Shown piece after piece: positions 8,601-17,091 of a stretch of 64,000 bases of DNA. The translations under genes and the position numbers were made by a program. Every line of letters begins with the position of its first letter. Positions within the stretch are counted from its first letter, which is position 1. Below the pieces are notes generated by a model. That model saw nothing but the letters and a program-made list of their open reading frames with translations, made no database searches and was not told where the DNA came from. This DNA is from Actinomycetes bacterium (GTDB taxonomy: Bacteria > Actinomycetota > Acidimicrobiia > Acidimicrobiales > Microtrichaceae), in the NCBI GenBank assembly GCA_024222295.1, contig JAAEPF010000051.1:178631-242630 (forward strand), in the 5' to 3' direction.

Positions 8601-9173
8601 TATGTGTCGGACCACCCGCTGTTCGGACTCGAGCGCCTCATCGCCCGCAAGGCCGACTGCCCGGTCAGCGAGCTGGCCGAACTGGAGGACGGCGCCCGCC
8701 GCACCGTCGGAGGTGTGATCACGGGTTTGCAGCGCAAGTGGACCAAGAAGGGCGACCTGATGGCCGTGTTCACCCTCGAGGACCTGCAGGGTTCCATCGA
8801 GGTGATGGTGTTTCCCAAGACGATGGCCGCCATCGGGCACATGCTCGAAGAAGACGTCGTGGTGTTGCTCGGTGGTCGGATCAACCGCCGCGACGACACC
8901 CCCAATCTCGTGGCGGGGGACATCGAGATCTTCGATCCGGTGATCGACGAGACCCCACCGCTGCGGCTGCACCTTCAACCCAACCGCCTCGACGCCGAGA
9001 CCCTGGACCGCCTCAAGGAGCTGTTCGGCGACTTCCCCGGCGAATCAGAGGTGCACATCCTGCTGGGTGACAAGCAGGTGCTGAGGTTGCCCGATGACTT
9101 CCGTGTGAGCACCCAGGGCGGCCTCGTGGGCGAACTGCGGGTGTTGCTCGGAGCTGACGCCATCGTCATGTAG
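5646..9173 (+). CDS. dnaE: DNA polymerase III alpha subunit (replicative polymerase DnaE1)
   Basis: The protein has 1175 residues, the usual size of actinobacterial DnaE1. The N-terminal PHP domain starts at once (HLHQHTEYSMLDGA). It keeps later metal-site motifs (ITDHGNMYG, GTEAYMA, TTGCLGGHV, ATNDSHYV), so a PHP proofreading exonuclease like that known in mycobacterial DnaE1 is likely. The catalytic palm carries PDIDMDFD with Asp413 and Asp415. Downstream come the fingers, a helix-hairpin-helix region and an OB fold (VGGVITGLQRKWTKKGD) with a C-terminal domain. The start is TTG, and GGGAG lies 11-12 nt upstream; the first conserved residues begin at position 4, so the start is well fixed. 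Confidence 0.96.
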   Translation: MPDSFVHLHQHTEYSMLDGAARIGDIVNSAVTDGQPAMGITDHGNMYGVLPFYKECKDQGVKPIIGTEAYMAHDARSERPPRRGKVDDSGGEVEGGRKLYYHLTLLAEDNTGYKNLIQLASRAYLEGYYYKPRIDWELLEAHHHGVIATTGCLGGHVLQSLMNEGFDPALEKAARLQDIFGRDNLFVELQDHGIPEQHRTNPQLLEIARRIGAPLLATNDSHYVHQGDAVAHDALLCVQTGSLMSDPDRFKFHGDHHYLKSAREMRALFDEVRSACDNTLWIAERCNVEIEFGKPQLPNFPLPEGFANDAEYLEHLTFEGARKRWGDRLPDEVVERLAFELKTIGDMGFSSYFLITWDLIKHARDANIRVGPGRGSAAGCAVAYCLWITDLDPIRYDLLFERFLNPARVSMPDIDMDFDSRYRDEMIRYAAERYGRDHVAQIVTFSTIKARAAVRDAARVLGHPWAVGDRIAKAMPPLIMGRDTPLKACLEKTEKYEDGYKMAAELRDMYEVDPESRQVIDVAKGLEGLRRQDGIHAAAVVITKEPLTEYLPIQRKPESGQVPEDAPVVTQYEMGGVEELGLLKMDFLGLRNLDVITDTLDLIRITRGEDVDIDAVDLADGPTYELLRSAETIGVFQLEGGPMRALIKSLAPTEFEDVAALVALYRPGPMAANMHTDYADRKNGRQEVEYLHPDAEDALGATWGLMIYQESMMRVAQRFAGYSLADADLLRKACGKKSREILARERVKFVEGCEASGYGEALGNKWFDIIEPFADYAFNRSHAYGYGFVAYQTAYLKANYGPEYLSALLTSVKASLEKAAVYLAECRSMGIEVVVPDINASESDFTPDVADPEAPIIHFGLSAVRNVGEGLVELIVQERDANGNFVDFFDFCERVDTSVLNRRAVESLIKAGAFDSLGHPRMGLSQVFEPIVDATMARRREHDMGVQSLFGASDDGPAFDERPAIPGVDFAKKERLVHEKEMLGLYVSDHPLFGLERLIARKADCPVSELAELEDGARRTVGGVITGLQRKWTKKGDLMAVFTLEDLQGSIEVMVFPKTMAAIGHMLEEDVVVLLGGRINRRDDTPNLVAGDIEIFDPVIDETPPLRLHLQPNRLDAETLDRLKELFGDFPGESEVHILLGDKQVLRLPDDFRVSTQGGLVGELRVLLGADAIVM

Positions 9174-9248
9174 GGCGGGCCCCGAGTTGCACTCGCCGCT
9201 CGGACCTAGTGAACTTGTAGGACCATTCCGACGTCCCAGGGGAGCAGC

Positions 9249-9917
9249 ATGGCGCTGGACGTGACAACGAAGGACTGCACGGCACTGGGTGACGCCGAGT
9301 TGGCCGAGATGGCCGATCTCTGTGCCGAGGCAGGTGTCTCCCACGAGATCGGCCTCCTCAACAAGCAGGCCGAGGAGTGGGTCCTCGTCACCCTGGCCCG
9401 AGACGGCAACAATCTGCGTGGATTCTCGTTCTCCACGCTGGAGCGCATCGGTGGCACGCCCTGCGTACTGATCGGCCTCGGTGCCGTGAAGCGCCATTCG
9501 CGCCGTGATGCGGCACTCAAGGGCATCGTTGCGGACAACTTCCGCCGTGCGCTGATGGCGTTCCCCGACGAAGACGTGCTGTTGGGCACACGCCTGTGCA
9601 ATGCCGGCGCCTTCGAGGCCTGCAAGGCGCTGACCGGCATCGTTCCCCGCCCCGGCTACATGGCCAGCGGTGAGGAGCGAGCATGGGGGCGCAGGCTCGC
9701 GAAGCGGTTCGGCATCGAGTCCGGGGCCTACCAGGACAAGAGCTTCTCGATCGTCGGCGACGGCAACCTGCCCCACGTACTCGATCACGAGAGCGCCAAG
9801 CCCGAGAAGATCGACAGGGAAGTCGAGGGGCTGTTCGGTGAGCTCGACCACAGTCGTGGCGACTGCCTCGTGGCCTTCGGCTGGATCATGGCCGAAGACC
9901 TCGTCAAGTACGGCTGA
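9249..9917 (+). CDS. Conserved-looking protein of unknown function
   Basis: The protein has 222 residues and a strong GGGGAG ribosome binding site (9239-9244) before the ATG. It has no signal peptide or membrane segment. The order of elements (an N-terminal helix pair, a strand WVLVTLARDGNNLRGFSF, then VLIGLGAVKRHSRRDAALKGIV followed by a helix) recalls an acetyltransferase-like alpha/beta fold. RRDAALKG would be the phosphate-binding turn, but I cannot confirm it. Codon use matches the neighbours. It precedes a nitroreductase gene by 27 bp and may be co-transcribed with it. Confidence 0.7.
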   Translation: MALDVTTKDCTALGDAELAEMADLCAEAGVSHEIGLLNKQAEEWVLVTLARDGNNLRGFSFSTLERIGGTPCVLIGLGAVKRHSRRDAALKGIVADNFRRALMAFPDEDVLLGTRLCNAGAFEACKALTGIVPRPGYMASGEERAWGRRLAKRFGIESGAYQDKSFSIVGDGNLPHVLDHESAKPEKIDREVEGLFGELDHSRGDCLVAFGWIMAEDLVKYG

Positions 9918-9944
9918 GTCGGCCATCCACTGATCGGAGACACG

Positions 9945-10553
9945 GTGGACCGGACGTTCACCGAGGTCCTCGCGAGCCGGCGGATGTGCCGGGACTTTGA
10001 GGCGACCACACTCGCTTCGGGTACTGCGGAGTCGCTGGTGGACGCCGCTACGCGTGCCCCTGCGGCCGGCAACACCCATGCGCTCGACTTCGTGGTGCTG
10101 GAGGGCCCGCAGACCTCCCTCTACTGGGACACGACCCTGGCACAGCACCGCCGTGACGGCTTCCGGTGGCCCGGACTGCTCCGGGCCCCGATGCTACTGG
10201 TGGCGTACGTGGAGCCGGGTGCCTACGTGCGTCGATACTCCGAACCGGACAAGGCCCACAGCGGTCTCGGCGACGATCCTGGCGACTGGGCGGTTCCCTA
10301 CTGGTACGTGGACGGAGGCGCCGCGGTGATGGCGGTGCTCTTGGCGGCCGAGACGCTGGGCCTCGGGTCGCTCCTGTTCGGCCAGTTCGGCCACGAGCAG
10401 GCCGTGGCGGACGCACTCGGAGTGCCCCAGGGGCACCGCAGCGTCGGCACCATTGCGGTCGGCCGACGGGCAGTGGGTGAGCGGAGCCGTTCGAAGTCCG
10501 CCGGGCGCGGCCGCCCGGTCGTCGGTGAGATCCTGCACCGCGGCCGCTGGTGA
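9945..10553 (+). CDS. Nitroreductase-family flavoprotein
   Basis: The protein has 202 residues. The N-terminus MDRTFTEVLASRRMCRDFE, with the Arg-Arg FMN-phosphate motif, and ATRAPAAGNTHALDFVVL are typical of FMN-dependent nitroreductases. VDGGAAVMAVLLAAETLGLGSLLFGQF supplies the C-terminal flavin-binding helix, and RSVGTIAVG closes the fold. Members reduce nitro, quinone or enone groups with NAD(P)H; some are dehalogenases or cofactor-modifying enzymes. The substrate is unknown. The GTG start has GGAG five bases upstream. A basic Arg/Ser/Gly tail follows the domain. Confidence 0.82.
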   Translation: MDRTFTEVLASRRMCRDFEATTLASGTAESLVDAATRAPAAGNTHALDFVVLEGPQTSLYWDTTLAQHRRDGFRWPGLLRAPMLLVAYVEPGAYVRRYSEPDKAHSGLGDDPGDWAVPYWYVDGGAAVMAVLLAAETLGLGSLLFGQFGHEQAVADALGVPQGHRSVGTIAVGRRAVGERSRSKSAGRGRPVVGEILHRGRW

Positions 10554-10623
10554 GCGGGCGTTCGGGCTGACACACACCTGCGTCGGAATGCACGAGCGGT
10601 AGTTGCACCGCGTCTGGGCGCAG

Positions 10624-10629
10624 TAGGTT
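10624..10629 (+). promoter_or_regulatory. Putative -10 element of the MMPL transporter gene
   Basis: TAGGTT in a 130-bp intergenic region. It would give a leader of roughly 45 nt that includes a G-run (10671-10675) serving as ribosome binding site for the ATG at 10684. Confidence 0.35.
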
Positions 10630-10683
10630 TCATGGCGTCCGCGCGCCGACGGGTGCGCAAACGTTCAAACGGGGGTGCACGGG

Positions 10684-13326
10684 ATGCAGCGATTCTGGTC
10701 ATGGCTTGCCGTCAATCTGGGCAAGCGAGCCGGCGTGGTGACACTGGTCGGACTGATCCTCACGCTCGGGTTGGGGTATGGCATCACCAACCTCGATTTC
10801 GCGACAGGTCAGGACAGCTACCTCAACGCGGACGAGCAGGTCTACACCGACAACGTCGCGTACCAGGAGCTGTTCGGTGGCCAGGCGATGATCAGCGTCT
10901 TCTCGATGAACGAGGGCTCATACGTCGATGAGCTGTTCGCAGACGGCGGCGAGGAGACCATGCGCTCGGTGGCCGACGAGATCAACGAGATCCCCGGCGT
11001 GCTCGGTCTGATCGACCCGATCGCGGCACTCGACTTCTCGAGTGATCTCGTCGTCGCGCCCGTGCAGGGATGCGACGACCCTGCCAATGCTCAGAATCCG
11101 GAGTGCTCGGTGTTCGTCCGGGCGCTCGAGGCCGCCGCAACCGGGGCTCTGATCGAAAGCGTGGAGGTCGCGAAGGCCGAGGCCGCCGCCGCGGGCGCCA
11201 CCTGCCCGGACCCTCTGCCACCCGACACATCCGAGGCATCGGGCGTCGATCCGGCGTGCGACGACGCCATCCTGCGCAACACCTACGTGGAAGAGACCTC
11301 GCTTCGCCTCGCGGCGGCCACTGAGAACGGTGGACCGACGCTCTCCAATCCCGACTATGTGAAGTTCCTCCTCTATGAGACCGAGAACCCCGGCGGCGGT
11401 GGTGAGATCCGCAAGGCCCTTCTCCCGTTCTTCCCCGATGACACGCATGCGATGTCGATCACCCGGCTGAAGGGCAACCAGTCCATCGAGGAGGAGGGGG
11501 AGACCTCGGACGCCGTCGTGGCCGCGGCCGAGGGCTACACGTTCGACAACGCCGAGGTGGTGACGACCGGTGCGCCGGTGCTGCTCAAGGACATCAACGA
11601 CTACCTGCGCGGAGGCATGCTGACCCTCGGCGGCATAGCGCTGGCGGTCATGGCGCTGATCCTCATCATCTTCTTCAACGTCCGATGGCGGCTCCTGCCG
11701 CTCGCTGTGGTGACCGTTGGTGTCATCTGGGCGTTCGGCGTCACCGGATACGCGGGGATCCCTCTCACGCTGGTGACCATCGCCGGCCTGCCGGTGATGC
11801 TCGGTGTCGGCATCGACTACGCGATCCAGATGCATTCCCGGATCGAGGAGGAGGTGATCATCGACCGCACTGCACATCCGATCCAGGAGGCTGCCCGCAA
11901 GCTCGGTGGTCCGATGCTCGTGGTCACGGCCAACGCCGTGCTGGCGTTCCTCGCGATCCTTGCCTCGAAGACCCCGATGATCCGCGATTTCGGACTGTTG
12001 CTGGCGGTTGGCATCGTCGCCATTTGTATCTCGTCGATCGTGAACCCGCTCGCGATCCTGGGCATCCGCGAGTACAAGCGGCCCACCCATGGGAAGAGCT
12101 GGACCGACGGCTGGTTGGCCCGGTTCGTGAACGGCCTGGGCCGTCTGCCCGCCGGCCTCGCCGTCATCCTCATGATCGCCGCGGCCGGAATCTTCACCGG
12201 TGGTGTGCTCGCCGAGGAGCACATAGACATCCAGACCGACCCGATCCGCTGGGTCGACCAGGACACCGAGGTGATCCGCAACATCACGACTCTCGAAGAG
12301 GAGATCGGCGGAAGCTCGGAGGTCGGCGTCTATGTGGTGTCGGACGCCGGTGAGTCGCTGTACACCGACGAAACCGTCGAGTACATCGATCAGCTGACGA
12401 TCGAAACGCTCGAGGAGTACGACGACGAACTGATAGTCGGCTCGGGGATCGTCGGCACAGTGTCCGACCTCATGGACGTGCCGGGTGCGGCCCATGTCTC
12501 GCCGTCGGCTGCCTCGGTCCAGGCCGCCTGGGACCTCGCCCCGGAGGGCATCCAGCTGAGTACCGCGTCACCGGACGGTGATGCGATGAACATCATCATG
12601 CTGACCGCTGAAGGTTCCCTCGAGGAACGCGGGCCGCTCGTGGAGGACCTGCGCGAGAACTCGACGCCGCCCGACGGTGTGCGGGTCACGCCTTCGGGTC
12701 TGGCCGTGGTGGGCATCGGACTGCTCGACAACCTGACCGAGGGCCGGATCTTTCTCACCTACCTGGCGCTGGCCCTCGTGTTCATCTGGCTGACAATCGC
12801 GATGCGCTCCGTGGTGCGCTCGCTGCTGGCTCTGGTGCCGGTGTTGATCGCAGTCGGCACGGCCTCACTGGTGGCCTACTTCGGCGGCTTCAAGCTGTCG
12901 CCCATGACCGCCGTGGGTGGCCCGCTGGTGGTCGCGGCGTGTACCGAGTTCACGACCCTGATCCTGTACAGGTACCTCGAGGAGCGCCGCAGGGGTCTCG
13001 AACCACAACAGGCCATCGACGCGGCCGGTGCGCGCACTGGCCGGGCATTCGTGGTCTCGGCACTCACGACCATGGCCGGTGTCGCGGTCATCGCACTGTC
13101 GTCGCTTCCGCTGCTGCGGGACTTCGGCATCACTGTGGCGATCAACGTGAGCGTTGCGCTCCTGTCGGCCCTCGTGGTCCTGCCGCCGTTGGTGGTGTGG
13201 GCCGACAAGCGGGGCTGGGTGTCAAAGGGAATGCTCGACCGCGAGGACGAGCCGTTCCTGGATGTGCCCAAGACCGAGGAAGAGGCCAAGGCGCTCGCAG
13301 CGGCGATGGCGGCCAAGCCCGACTGA
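10684..13326 (+). CDS. RND superfamily exporter, MMPL/HAE3 type
   Basis: The protein has 880 residues and duplicated RND architecture: one membrane segment, a large extracytoplasmic loop, then five membrane segments, repeated once. The first bundle contains GLPVMLGVGIDYAIQMHSR and the second GPLVVAACTEFTTLILYRYLEE, the charged TM4 regions that carry protons in RND pumps. The first loop holds four Cys (GCDDPANAQNPECS and TCPDPL...PACDDAIL) that could form disulfides. Such proteins move lipids, hopanoids, siderophores or drugs across the membrane; the cargo here is unknown. GTG 10675 is an alternative start. The gene converges on the DUF255 gene at a perfect hairpin. Confidence 0.85.
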   Translation: MQRFWSWLAVNLGKRAGVVTLVGLILTLGLGYGITNLDFATGQDSYLNADEQVYTDNVAYQELFGGQAMISVFSMNEGSYVDELFADGGEETMRSVADEINEIPGVLGLIDPIAALDFSSDLVVAPVQGCDDPANAQNPECSVFVRALEAAATGALIESVEVAKAEAAAAGATCPDPLPPDTSEASGVDPACDDAILRNTYVEETSLRLAAATENGGPTLSNPDYVKFLLYETENPGGGGEIRKALLPFFPDDTHAMSITRLKGNQSIEEEGETSDAVVAAAEGYTFDNAEVVTTGAPVLLKDINDYLRGGMLTLGGIALAVMALILIIFFNVRWRLLPLAVVTVGVIWAFGVTGYAGIPLTLVTIAGLPVMLGVGIDYAIQMHSRIEEEVIIDRTAHPIQEAARKLGGPMLVVTANAVLAFLAILASKTPMIRDFGLLLAVGIVAICISSIVNPLAILGIREYKRPTHGKSWTDGWLARFVNGLGRLPAGLAVILMIAAAGIFTGGVLAEEHIDIQTDPIRWVDQDTEVIRNITTLEEEIGGSSEVGVYVVSDAGESLYTDETVEYIDQLTIETLEEYDDELIVGSGIVGTVSDLMDVPGAAHVSPSAASVQAAWDLAPEGIQLSTASPDGDAMNIIMLTAEGSLEERGPLVEDLRENSTPPDGVRVTPSGLAVVGIGLLDNLTEGRIFLTYLALALVFIWLTIAMRSVVRSLLALVPVLIAVGTASLVAYFGGFKLSPMTAVGGPLVVAACTEFTTLILYRYLEERRRGLEPQQAIDAAGARTGRAFVVSALTTMAGVAVIALSSLPLLRDFGITVAINVSVALLSALVVLPPLVVWADKRGWVSKGMLDREDEPFLDVPKTEEEAKALAAAMAAKPD

Positions 13327-13355
13327 GGCTCTTGGGCCCCGCGGGTCCCGCAAGT

Positions 13356-13384
13356 GGTTCCAGCCCGCTCAGTGGGCTGGAACC
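13356..13384. terminator. Perfect 11-bp inverted repeat between convergent genes
   Basis: GGTTCCAGCCC, loop GCTCAGT, GGGCTGGAACC. It lies 30 bp after the MMPL stop and overlaps the last codons and stop of the convergent DUF255 gene, so it may end transcription from both sides. No U-tract. Confidence 0.6.
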
Positions 13385-15426
13385 AGCAAGGCGGCCAGCT
13401 CGGCCGGGTCGCCGACCGGCGAGTCACACACGTGGTCGTGGCACACGTATGCGCGCCCACCTGCCCCCGTCTCGGATCGGCCTTCCCACAGCGGACCCGT
13501 CCCGGGCTCACCCCAGGCCAGCACGGTGGCGGGGGACCAGGTCCGCTGTGCGGTGCGCACGAGGTCTTCACGGTCGCCGGTCACGACGACTTCGGTTACG
13601 CCGTTCGTGGCCATGTCGAGCGCGCACAGCAGACGTCCGAACGCCAGAGGGGCCTCGACCGCCACCGGCGACAGCGCCTCCAGTATTCGCTCCGCGGCGG
13701 CGGTGTAGCGGGAGTCGCCCGTGAGCGCTGCCAGTTCGGTGAGGACCACGGCGGCGGTGCTCGAAGCTGACGGAGTGGCTCCGTCGGTGGTCTCACGCGG
13801 TCGGACGAGTAGTTCTTCGGCATCGTCGGCGGTGGTGAAGATCCCGCCGTCCGGGTCCTCGTAGTGCGCCAGCAGGTCGTCGGTGGCTGCAGCTGCGGCA
13901 TCCAGCCAGGCCCTCGACCCGGTGGCCGAGTACAGGGTGACGAAGCACTTCGCCAGCGCCGCCAGGTCGGACCCATAGGCCCGGTGCCGGGCCTGGCCGT
14001 GTTGGCCCGAACCCTGCCACGACCGAAGCCAACGCCCTTTGGGGTCGCGCAGGTGATCCGTGAGGAACCGGGCCGTTCGCCCGGCGTCGTCGATCCAGTC
14101 CTCGCGGCCCAGCAGCATGCCGGCCGATGCGAGGGCATCGATCCACAGGGCGTTCCATTCGGTGAGAACCTTGTCGTCGAGACCCGGCCGCGGCCGGCGC
14201 GATCGCGCCTCGAGCAAGGCCAGGCGTGCCGCCTCGATGTCGGCCGGGCGTCGCAGGTTCCCGCGGGCGTGCAGCCGGTTGGGGATCGAGCGACCTTCGA
14301 AATTGCCCTCTGGGGTGATTCCCCACCACGAGAGCGCCTCGTCGGTGAGGTCCCCGCGTCCCTGTGCGGCGAGCATGCCGGCCACCTCGACGGGGTCGAA
14401 GGTGTAGAAGGCGCCTTCCTCGGCATGGGTGGATCCGGGTGAAGGCAGGCTGTCGGCGTCCTCGGCGCTGAAGCGGCCGCCGTCGGGGTGCGAGAGGTCT
14501 CGCGTCACGTAGCCCACGATCTCCTCTGCAACCTGGCTGTAGCGCGCTGCGGAGCCTGTATCGCCCAGCGCCGCTGCCACCGCGGCCGCTCGTGCGTAGG
14601 TGCCGAGCAACAGAGCGTTGTCGTAGAGCATCTTCTCGAAGTGCGGCACCAGCCAGCGCTCATCTACCGAATAGCGCGAGAAGCCGCCACCGATGAGGTC
14701 CACCATCCCGCCGGATGCCATCGCGTCGAGGGTGGTGGTGATGGCGATCCATGCCGCAGCGGAGTTCGTTCGGGCGTGGTGCACCATCAGGAAGTCGAGT
14801 GAGAGGGCTTGGGGGAACTTGGGAGCCGACCCGAAACCGCCCCACTCGGCGTCGTTGGCTGCCAGGAGACGCTCCGCGGCCTGCTCGAGTGTTGCCGTGC
14901 CGGTCTCCGCTGCATCCGGCCGGCGCAGGCCGCGCCCCAACGCCTGGGTGATGCGGCCGGCCTGCTCGGCCAGATCGTCGCGCCGCTCCGTCCAGGCCTC
15001 GTGGACGGCCTCCATGAGCTCCACGAACCCCGGCATGCCTCCCCGGCGCGTGGGTGGGAAGTAGGTGCCGCAGTAGAACGGTCGGCCGTCGGCATCCATG
15101 AAGACGGTCATCGGCCACCCACCGCGGCCGGTCAGGGCCTGGGTCGCGTCCATGTACACCGAGTCGACGTCGGGTCGCTCCTCGCGGTCGACCTTGATGC
15201 ACACGAACCACTGGTTCATCACGGCCGCAACGTCGGGATCCTCGAACGACTCGTGTGCCATCACGTGGCACCAGTGGCAGCTGGAATAGCCCACCGACAG
15301 GAGCACGGGCACATCGCGATCGCGGGCCTGTTCGAAGGCCTCGTCCCCCCAGGGCAGCCAGTGCACCGGGTTGTGGGCGTGCTGGCGAAGGTACGGGGAT
15401 GTCTGGTCGGCCAGACGGTTGGTCAT
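13369..15426 (-). CDS. Thioredoxin-domain protein of the DUF255/YyaL (spermatogenesis-associated protein 20) family
   Basis: The protein has 685 residues. The N-terminal thioredoxin-like domain is diagnostic: [18 protein letters not shown], then [17 protein letters not shown] with a CxxC, then [24 protein letters not shown]. The remaining 500 residues form an alpha/alpha barrel like those of glycosidases or N-acylglucosamine epimerases ([37 protein letters not shown]). The family is widespread but its biochemical role is not established. The ATG at 15426 gives the exact family N-terminus and has TACCGT six bases upstream. It is divergent from a PPOX-family gene. Confidence 0.88.
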   Translation of the reverse strand: MTNRLADQTSPYLRQHAHNPVHWLPWGDEAFEQARDRDVPVLLSVGYSSCHWCHVMAHESFEDPDVAAVMNQWFVCIKVDREERPDVDSVYMDATQALTGRGGWPMTVFMDADGRPFYCGTYFPPTRRGGMPGFVELMEAVHEAWTERRDDLAEQAGRITQALGRGLRRPDAAETGTATLEQAAERLLAANDAEWGGFGSAPKFPQALSLDFLMVHHARTNSAAAWIAITTTLDAMASGGMVDLIGGGFSRYSVDERWLVPHFEKMLYDNALLLGTYARAAAVAAALGDTGSAARYSQVAEEIVGYVTRDLSHPDGGRFSAEDADSLPSPGSTHAEEGAFYTFDPVEVAGMLAAQGRGDLTDEALSWWGITPEGNFEGRSIPNRLHARGNLRRPADIEAARLALLEARSRRPRPGLDDKVLTEWNALWIDALASAGMLLGREDWIDDAGRTARFLTDHLRDPKGRWLRSWQGSGQHGQARHRAYGSDLAALAKCFVTLYSATGSRAWLDAAAAATDDLLAHYEDPDGGIFTTADDAEELLVRPRETTDGATPSASSTAAVVLTELAALTGDSRYTAAAERILEALSPVAVEAPLAFGRLLCALDMATNGVTEVVVTGDREDLVRTAQRTWSPATVLAWGEPGTGPLWEGRSETGAGGRAYVCHDHVCDSPVGDPAELAALLVPAH

Positions 15427-15432
15427 CGCCGC

Positions 15433-15438
15433 ACGGTA
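15433..15438 (-). promoter_or_regulatory. -10 element of the DUF255 gene
   Basis: TACCGT on the minus strand, 6 nt before the ATG at 15426; leaderless arrangement. Confidence 0.55.
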
Positions 15439-15499
15439 GCCAACGATCGAGCGCTGCAATTGGCGTGCCGCTCCTGCGCAACCGTGCCATGGTGCGACG

Positions 15500-16162
15500 A
15501 TGGCCAGCCACAATCCGGGTCCAACCGAGCGCACAACCGTGAGGCGGGGGGCCAGTCGCGCCGAGTACGACCCCGAAGTGGTCCGCTCGATCATCGACGC
15601 CACGCCGATCTGCCACGTGGCGGTGAACACCGACCGGGGCCCGATCGCGTTGCCGATGGCCCATGGGCGCATCGACGATGTGCTCTACGTGCACGGGGCG
15701 CTCGCCAACGCCATGCTGCGCGCCGCGCTCGGGGGCGGCATGTGTGCCACCTTCACCGAGCTCGACGGCCTGGTGGTGGCTCGCAGCCCGTTCCACAACT
15801 CGATGAACTACCGCTGTGCAGTGGTGGTCGGGATGCCGCGCGAGGTGCGGGACCGCGACGAGAAGTTGGCGGCCCTGCGGGCGGTTTGCGAACACGTGGC
15901 ACCCGCATGGGGCCACGGTCGCCCGCCGAACGATGCTGAGATCCGTCGCACGCTCGTGCTCGCAGTCGGCCTGGACGAAGCCTCGGCCAAGGTGCGTGCC
16001 GGTGACCCCGTGGACGAGCCGGAGGACGTCGGCGGGCCATGGTGGGCGGGCACGATCCCGCTTCAGCAGCAGTGGGGCCGGCCCGTGACCGCGATGGACG
16101 GGACCGAAGGAGTCGAGGTGCCGGCTGCGTTGGTCGACTTCACGCGCGGGTCGTCCGGCTAG
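15500..16162 (+). CDS. Pyridoxamine 5'-phosphate oxidase (PPOX) family FMN-binding protein
   Basis: The protein has 220 residues. The split-barrel landmarks are [35 protein letters not shown] and then [25 protein letters not shown], as in the flavin-nucleotide-binding NimA-like branch of the PPOX fold; quoted here in pieces from residues 30-65 and 80-115. Such proteins bind FMN, haem or F420 and reduce or oxidise small molecules; the substrate is unknown. A C-terminal extension (WWAGTIPLQ) is shared by related actinobacterial proteins. The start ATG is preceded by a weak TGCCAT element. The gene faces away from the DUF255 gene across 73 bp. Confidence 0.8.
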   Translation: MASHNPGPTERTTVRRGASRAEYDPEVVRSIIDATPICHVAVNTDRGPIALPMAHGRIDDVLYVHGALANAMLRAALGGGMCATFTELDGLVVARSPFHNSMNYRCAVVVGMPREVRDRDEKLAALRAVCEHVAPAWGHGRPPNDAEIRRTLVLAVGLDEASAKVRAGDPVDEPEDVGGPWWAGTIPLQQQWGRPVTAMDGTEGVEVPAALVDFTRGSSG

Positions 16163-16214
16163 CGTCTCGCGCTGGCCCCGACCCCGGGGTGATCGACACG
16201 CGAAGGGCGGCCCT

Positions 16215-16967
16215 GTGGAACTCCGACTGGACGGCAAGACGGCGCTGGTGACCGGCGCCTCGCGCGGGATCGGTCGCGCGATTGCATTGGCATTCGCGGC
16301 GAGTGGTGCGAAGGTGATGCTGTCGTCGCGCAAGCAGGATGCGATCGACGAGGCGGCTGCAGCAATTCGCTCGGAGGTGCCCGGCGCGCGGCTCGCCACG
16401 TTCGCAGCCAACGCGGGCGACCCCGAGGCGGCCGCGGCCTGTGTGGCCGCCACGGTCGAGGAGCTCGGTGGGGTTGACATCCTGGTCAACAACGCCGCCA
16501 CGAACCCGTACATGGGCAAGATGATCGAGATCGACCTGCCGCGGCTCGACAAGACCTACGACGTCAACCTGCGCGGCGCCTTCGTGTGGGCCCAGTGCGC
16601 GTGGCGTGAGTGGATGCAGGAGCACGGCGGGTCGATCATCAACGTGGCGTCCATCGGAGCCATGAGCGTGGAGACCTCCATCGGGCACTACAACGTCACC
16701 AAGGCAGCCCTCGTCCACCTGACGAAGTCGCTCGCCAAGGAGTTGGCGCCGGGGGTGCGGGTCAACGGGATAGCTCCGGGTTTGGTGAAGACCGACATGG
16801 CACGTGCCCTGTGGCAGGACAACGAGGACGCGATGTCACAGATCGTGCCCCTGGCGCGCCTCGGCGAGCCCGAGGACATTGCCGATGGTGCGGTGTTCCT
16901 CGCGTCCGACGCCGCTTCCTGGGTGACCGGCACGACGCTCGTGGTCGACGGCGGCATGTTGCTCTGA
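16215..16967 (+). CDS. Short-chain dehydrogenase/reductase
   Basis: The protein has 250 residues, the classical SDR length. It shows TGASRGIG for NAD(P) binding, NNAAT after strand 4, IINVASIG with the catalytic Ser, YNVTK with the catalytic Tyr and Lys, and PGLVKTDM. SSRK after the second strand suggests NADPH preference. The substrate is unknown; relatives act on 3-oxoacyl groups, sterols or sugars. A possible -10 TAGCGT overlaps the end of the preceding gene at about 16160. The start is GTG with a purine-rich GAAGGGCGG upstream. Confidence 0.85.
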   Translation: MELRLDGKTALVTGASRGIGRAIALAFAASGAKVMLSSRKQDAIDEAAAAIRSEVPGARLATFAANAGDPEAAAACVAATVEELGGVDILVNNAATNPYMGKMIEIDLPRLDKTYDVNLRGAFVWAQCAWREWMQEHGGSIINVASIGAMSVETSIGHYNVTKAALVHLTKSLAKELAPGVRVNGIAPGLVKTDMARALWQDNEDAMSQIVPLARLGEPEDIADGAVFLASDAASWVTGTTLVVDGGMLL

Positions 16968-17091
16968 GCGGTCCGGTGGGCGGGCGCGAGCGAGCGCTCG
17001 CCGAGCGCTGTTGGGAAATACCCGTCTGAAAGCAGCTGCGGTGGACGTCCATCGGATATGCTCCAGTGGCGTCACGAGGGGGGGGAAGGCA

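Noticed and set aside
10918..12495. 525-codon minus-strand frame inside the MMPL gene
   Set aside because: His/Asp/Arg-rich composition typical of a GC-rich shadow frame; the plus-strand protein has clear RND motifs.
14660..16552. 630-codon minus-strand frame spanning DUF255, PPOX and SDR genes
   Set aside because: Crosses three real genes and an intergenic promoter region; Arg/Pro-rich without recognisable domains.
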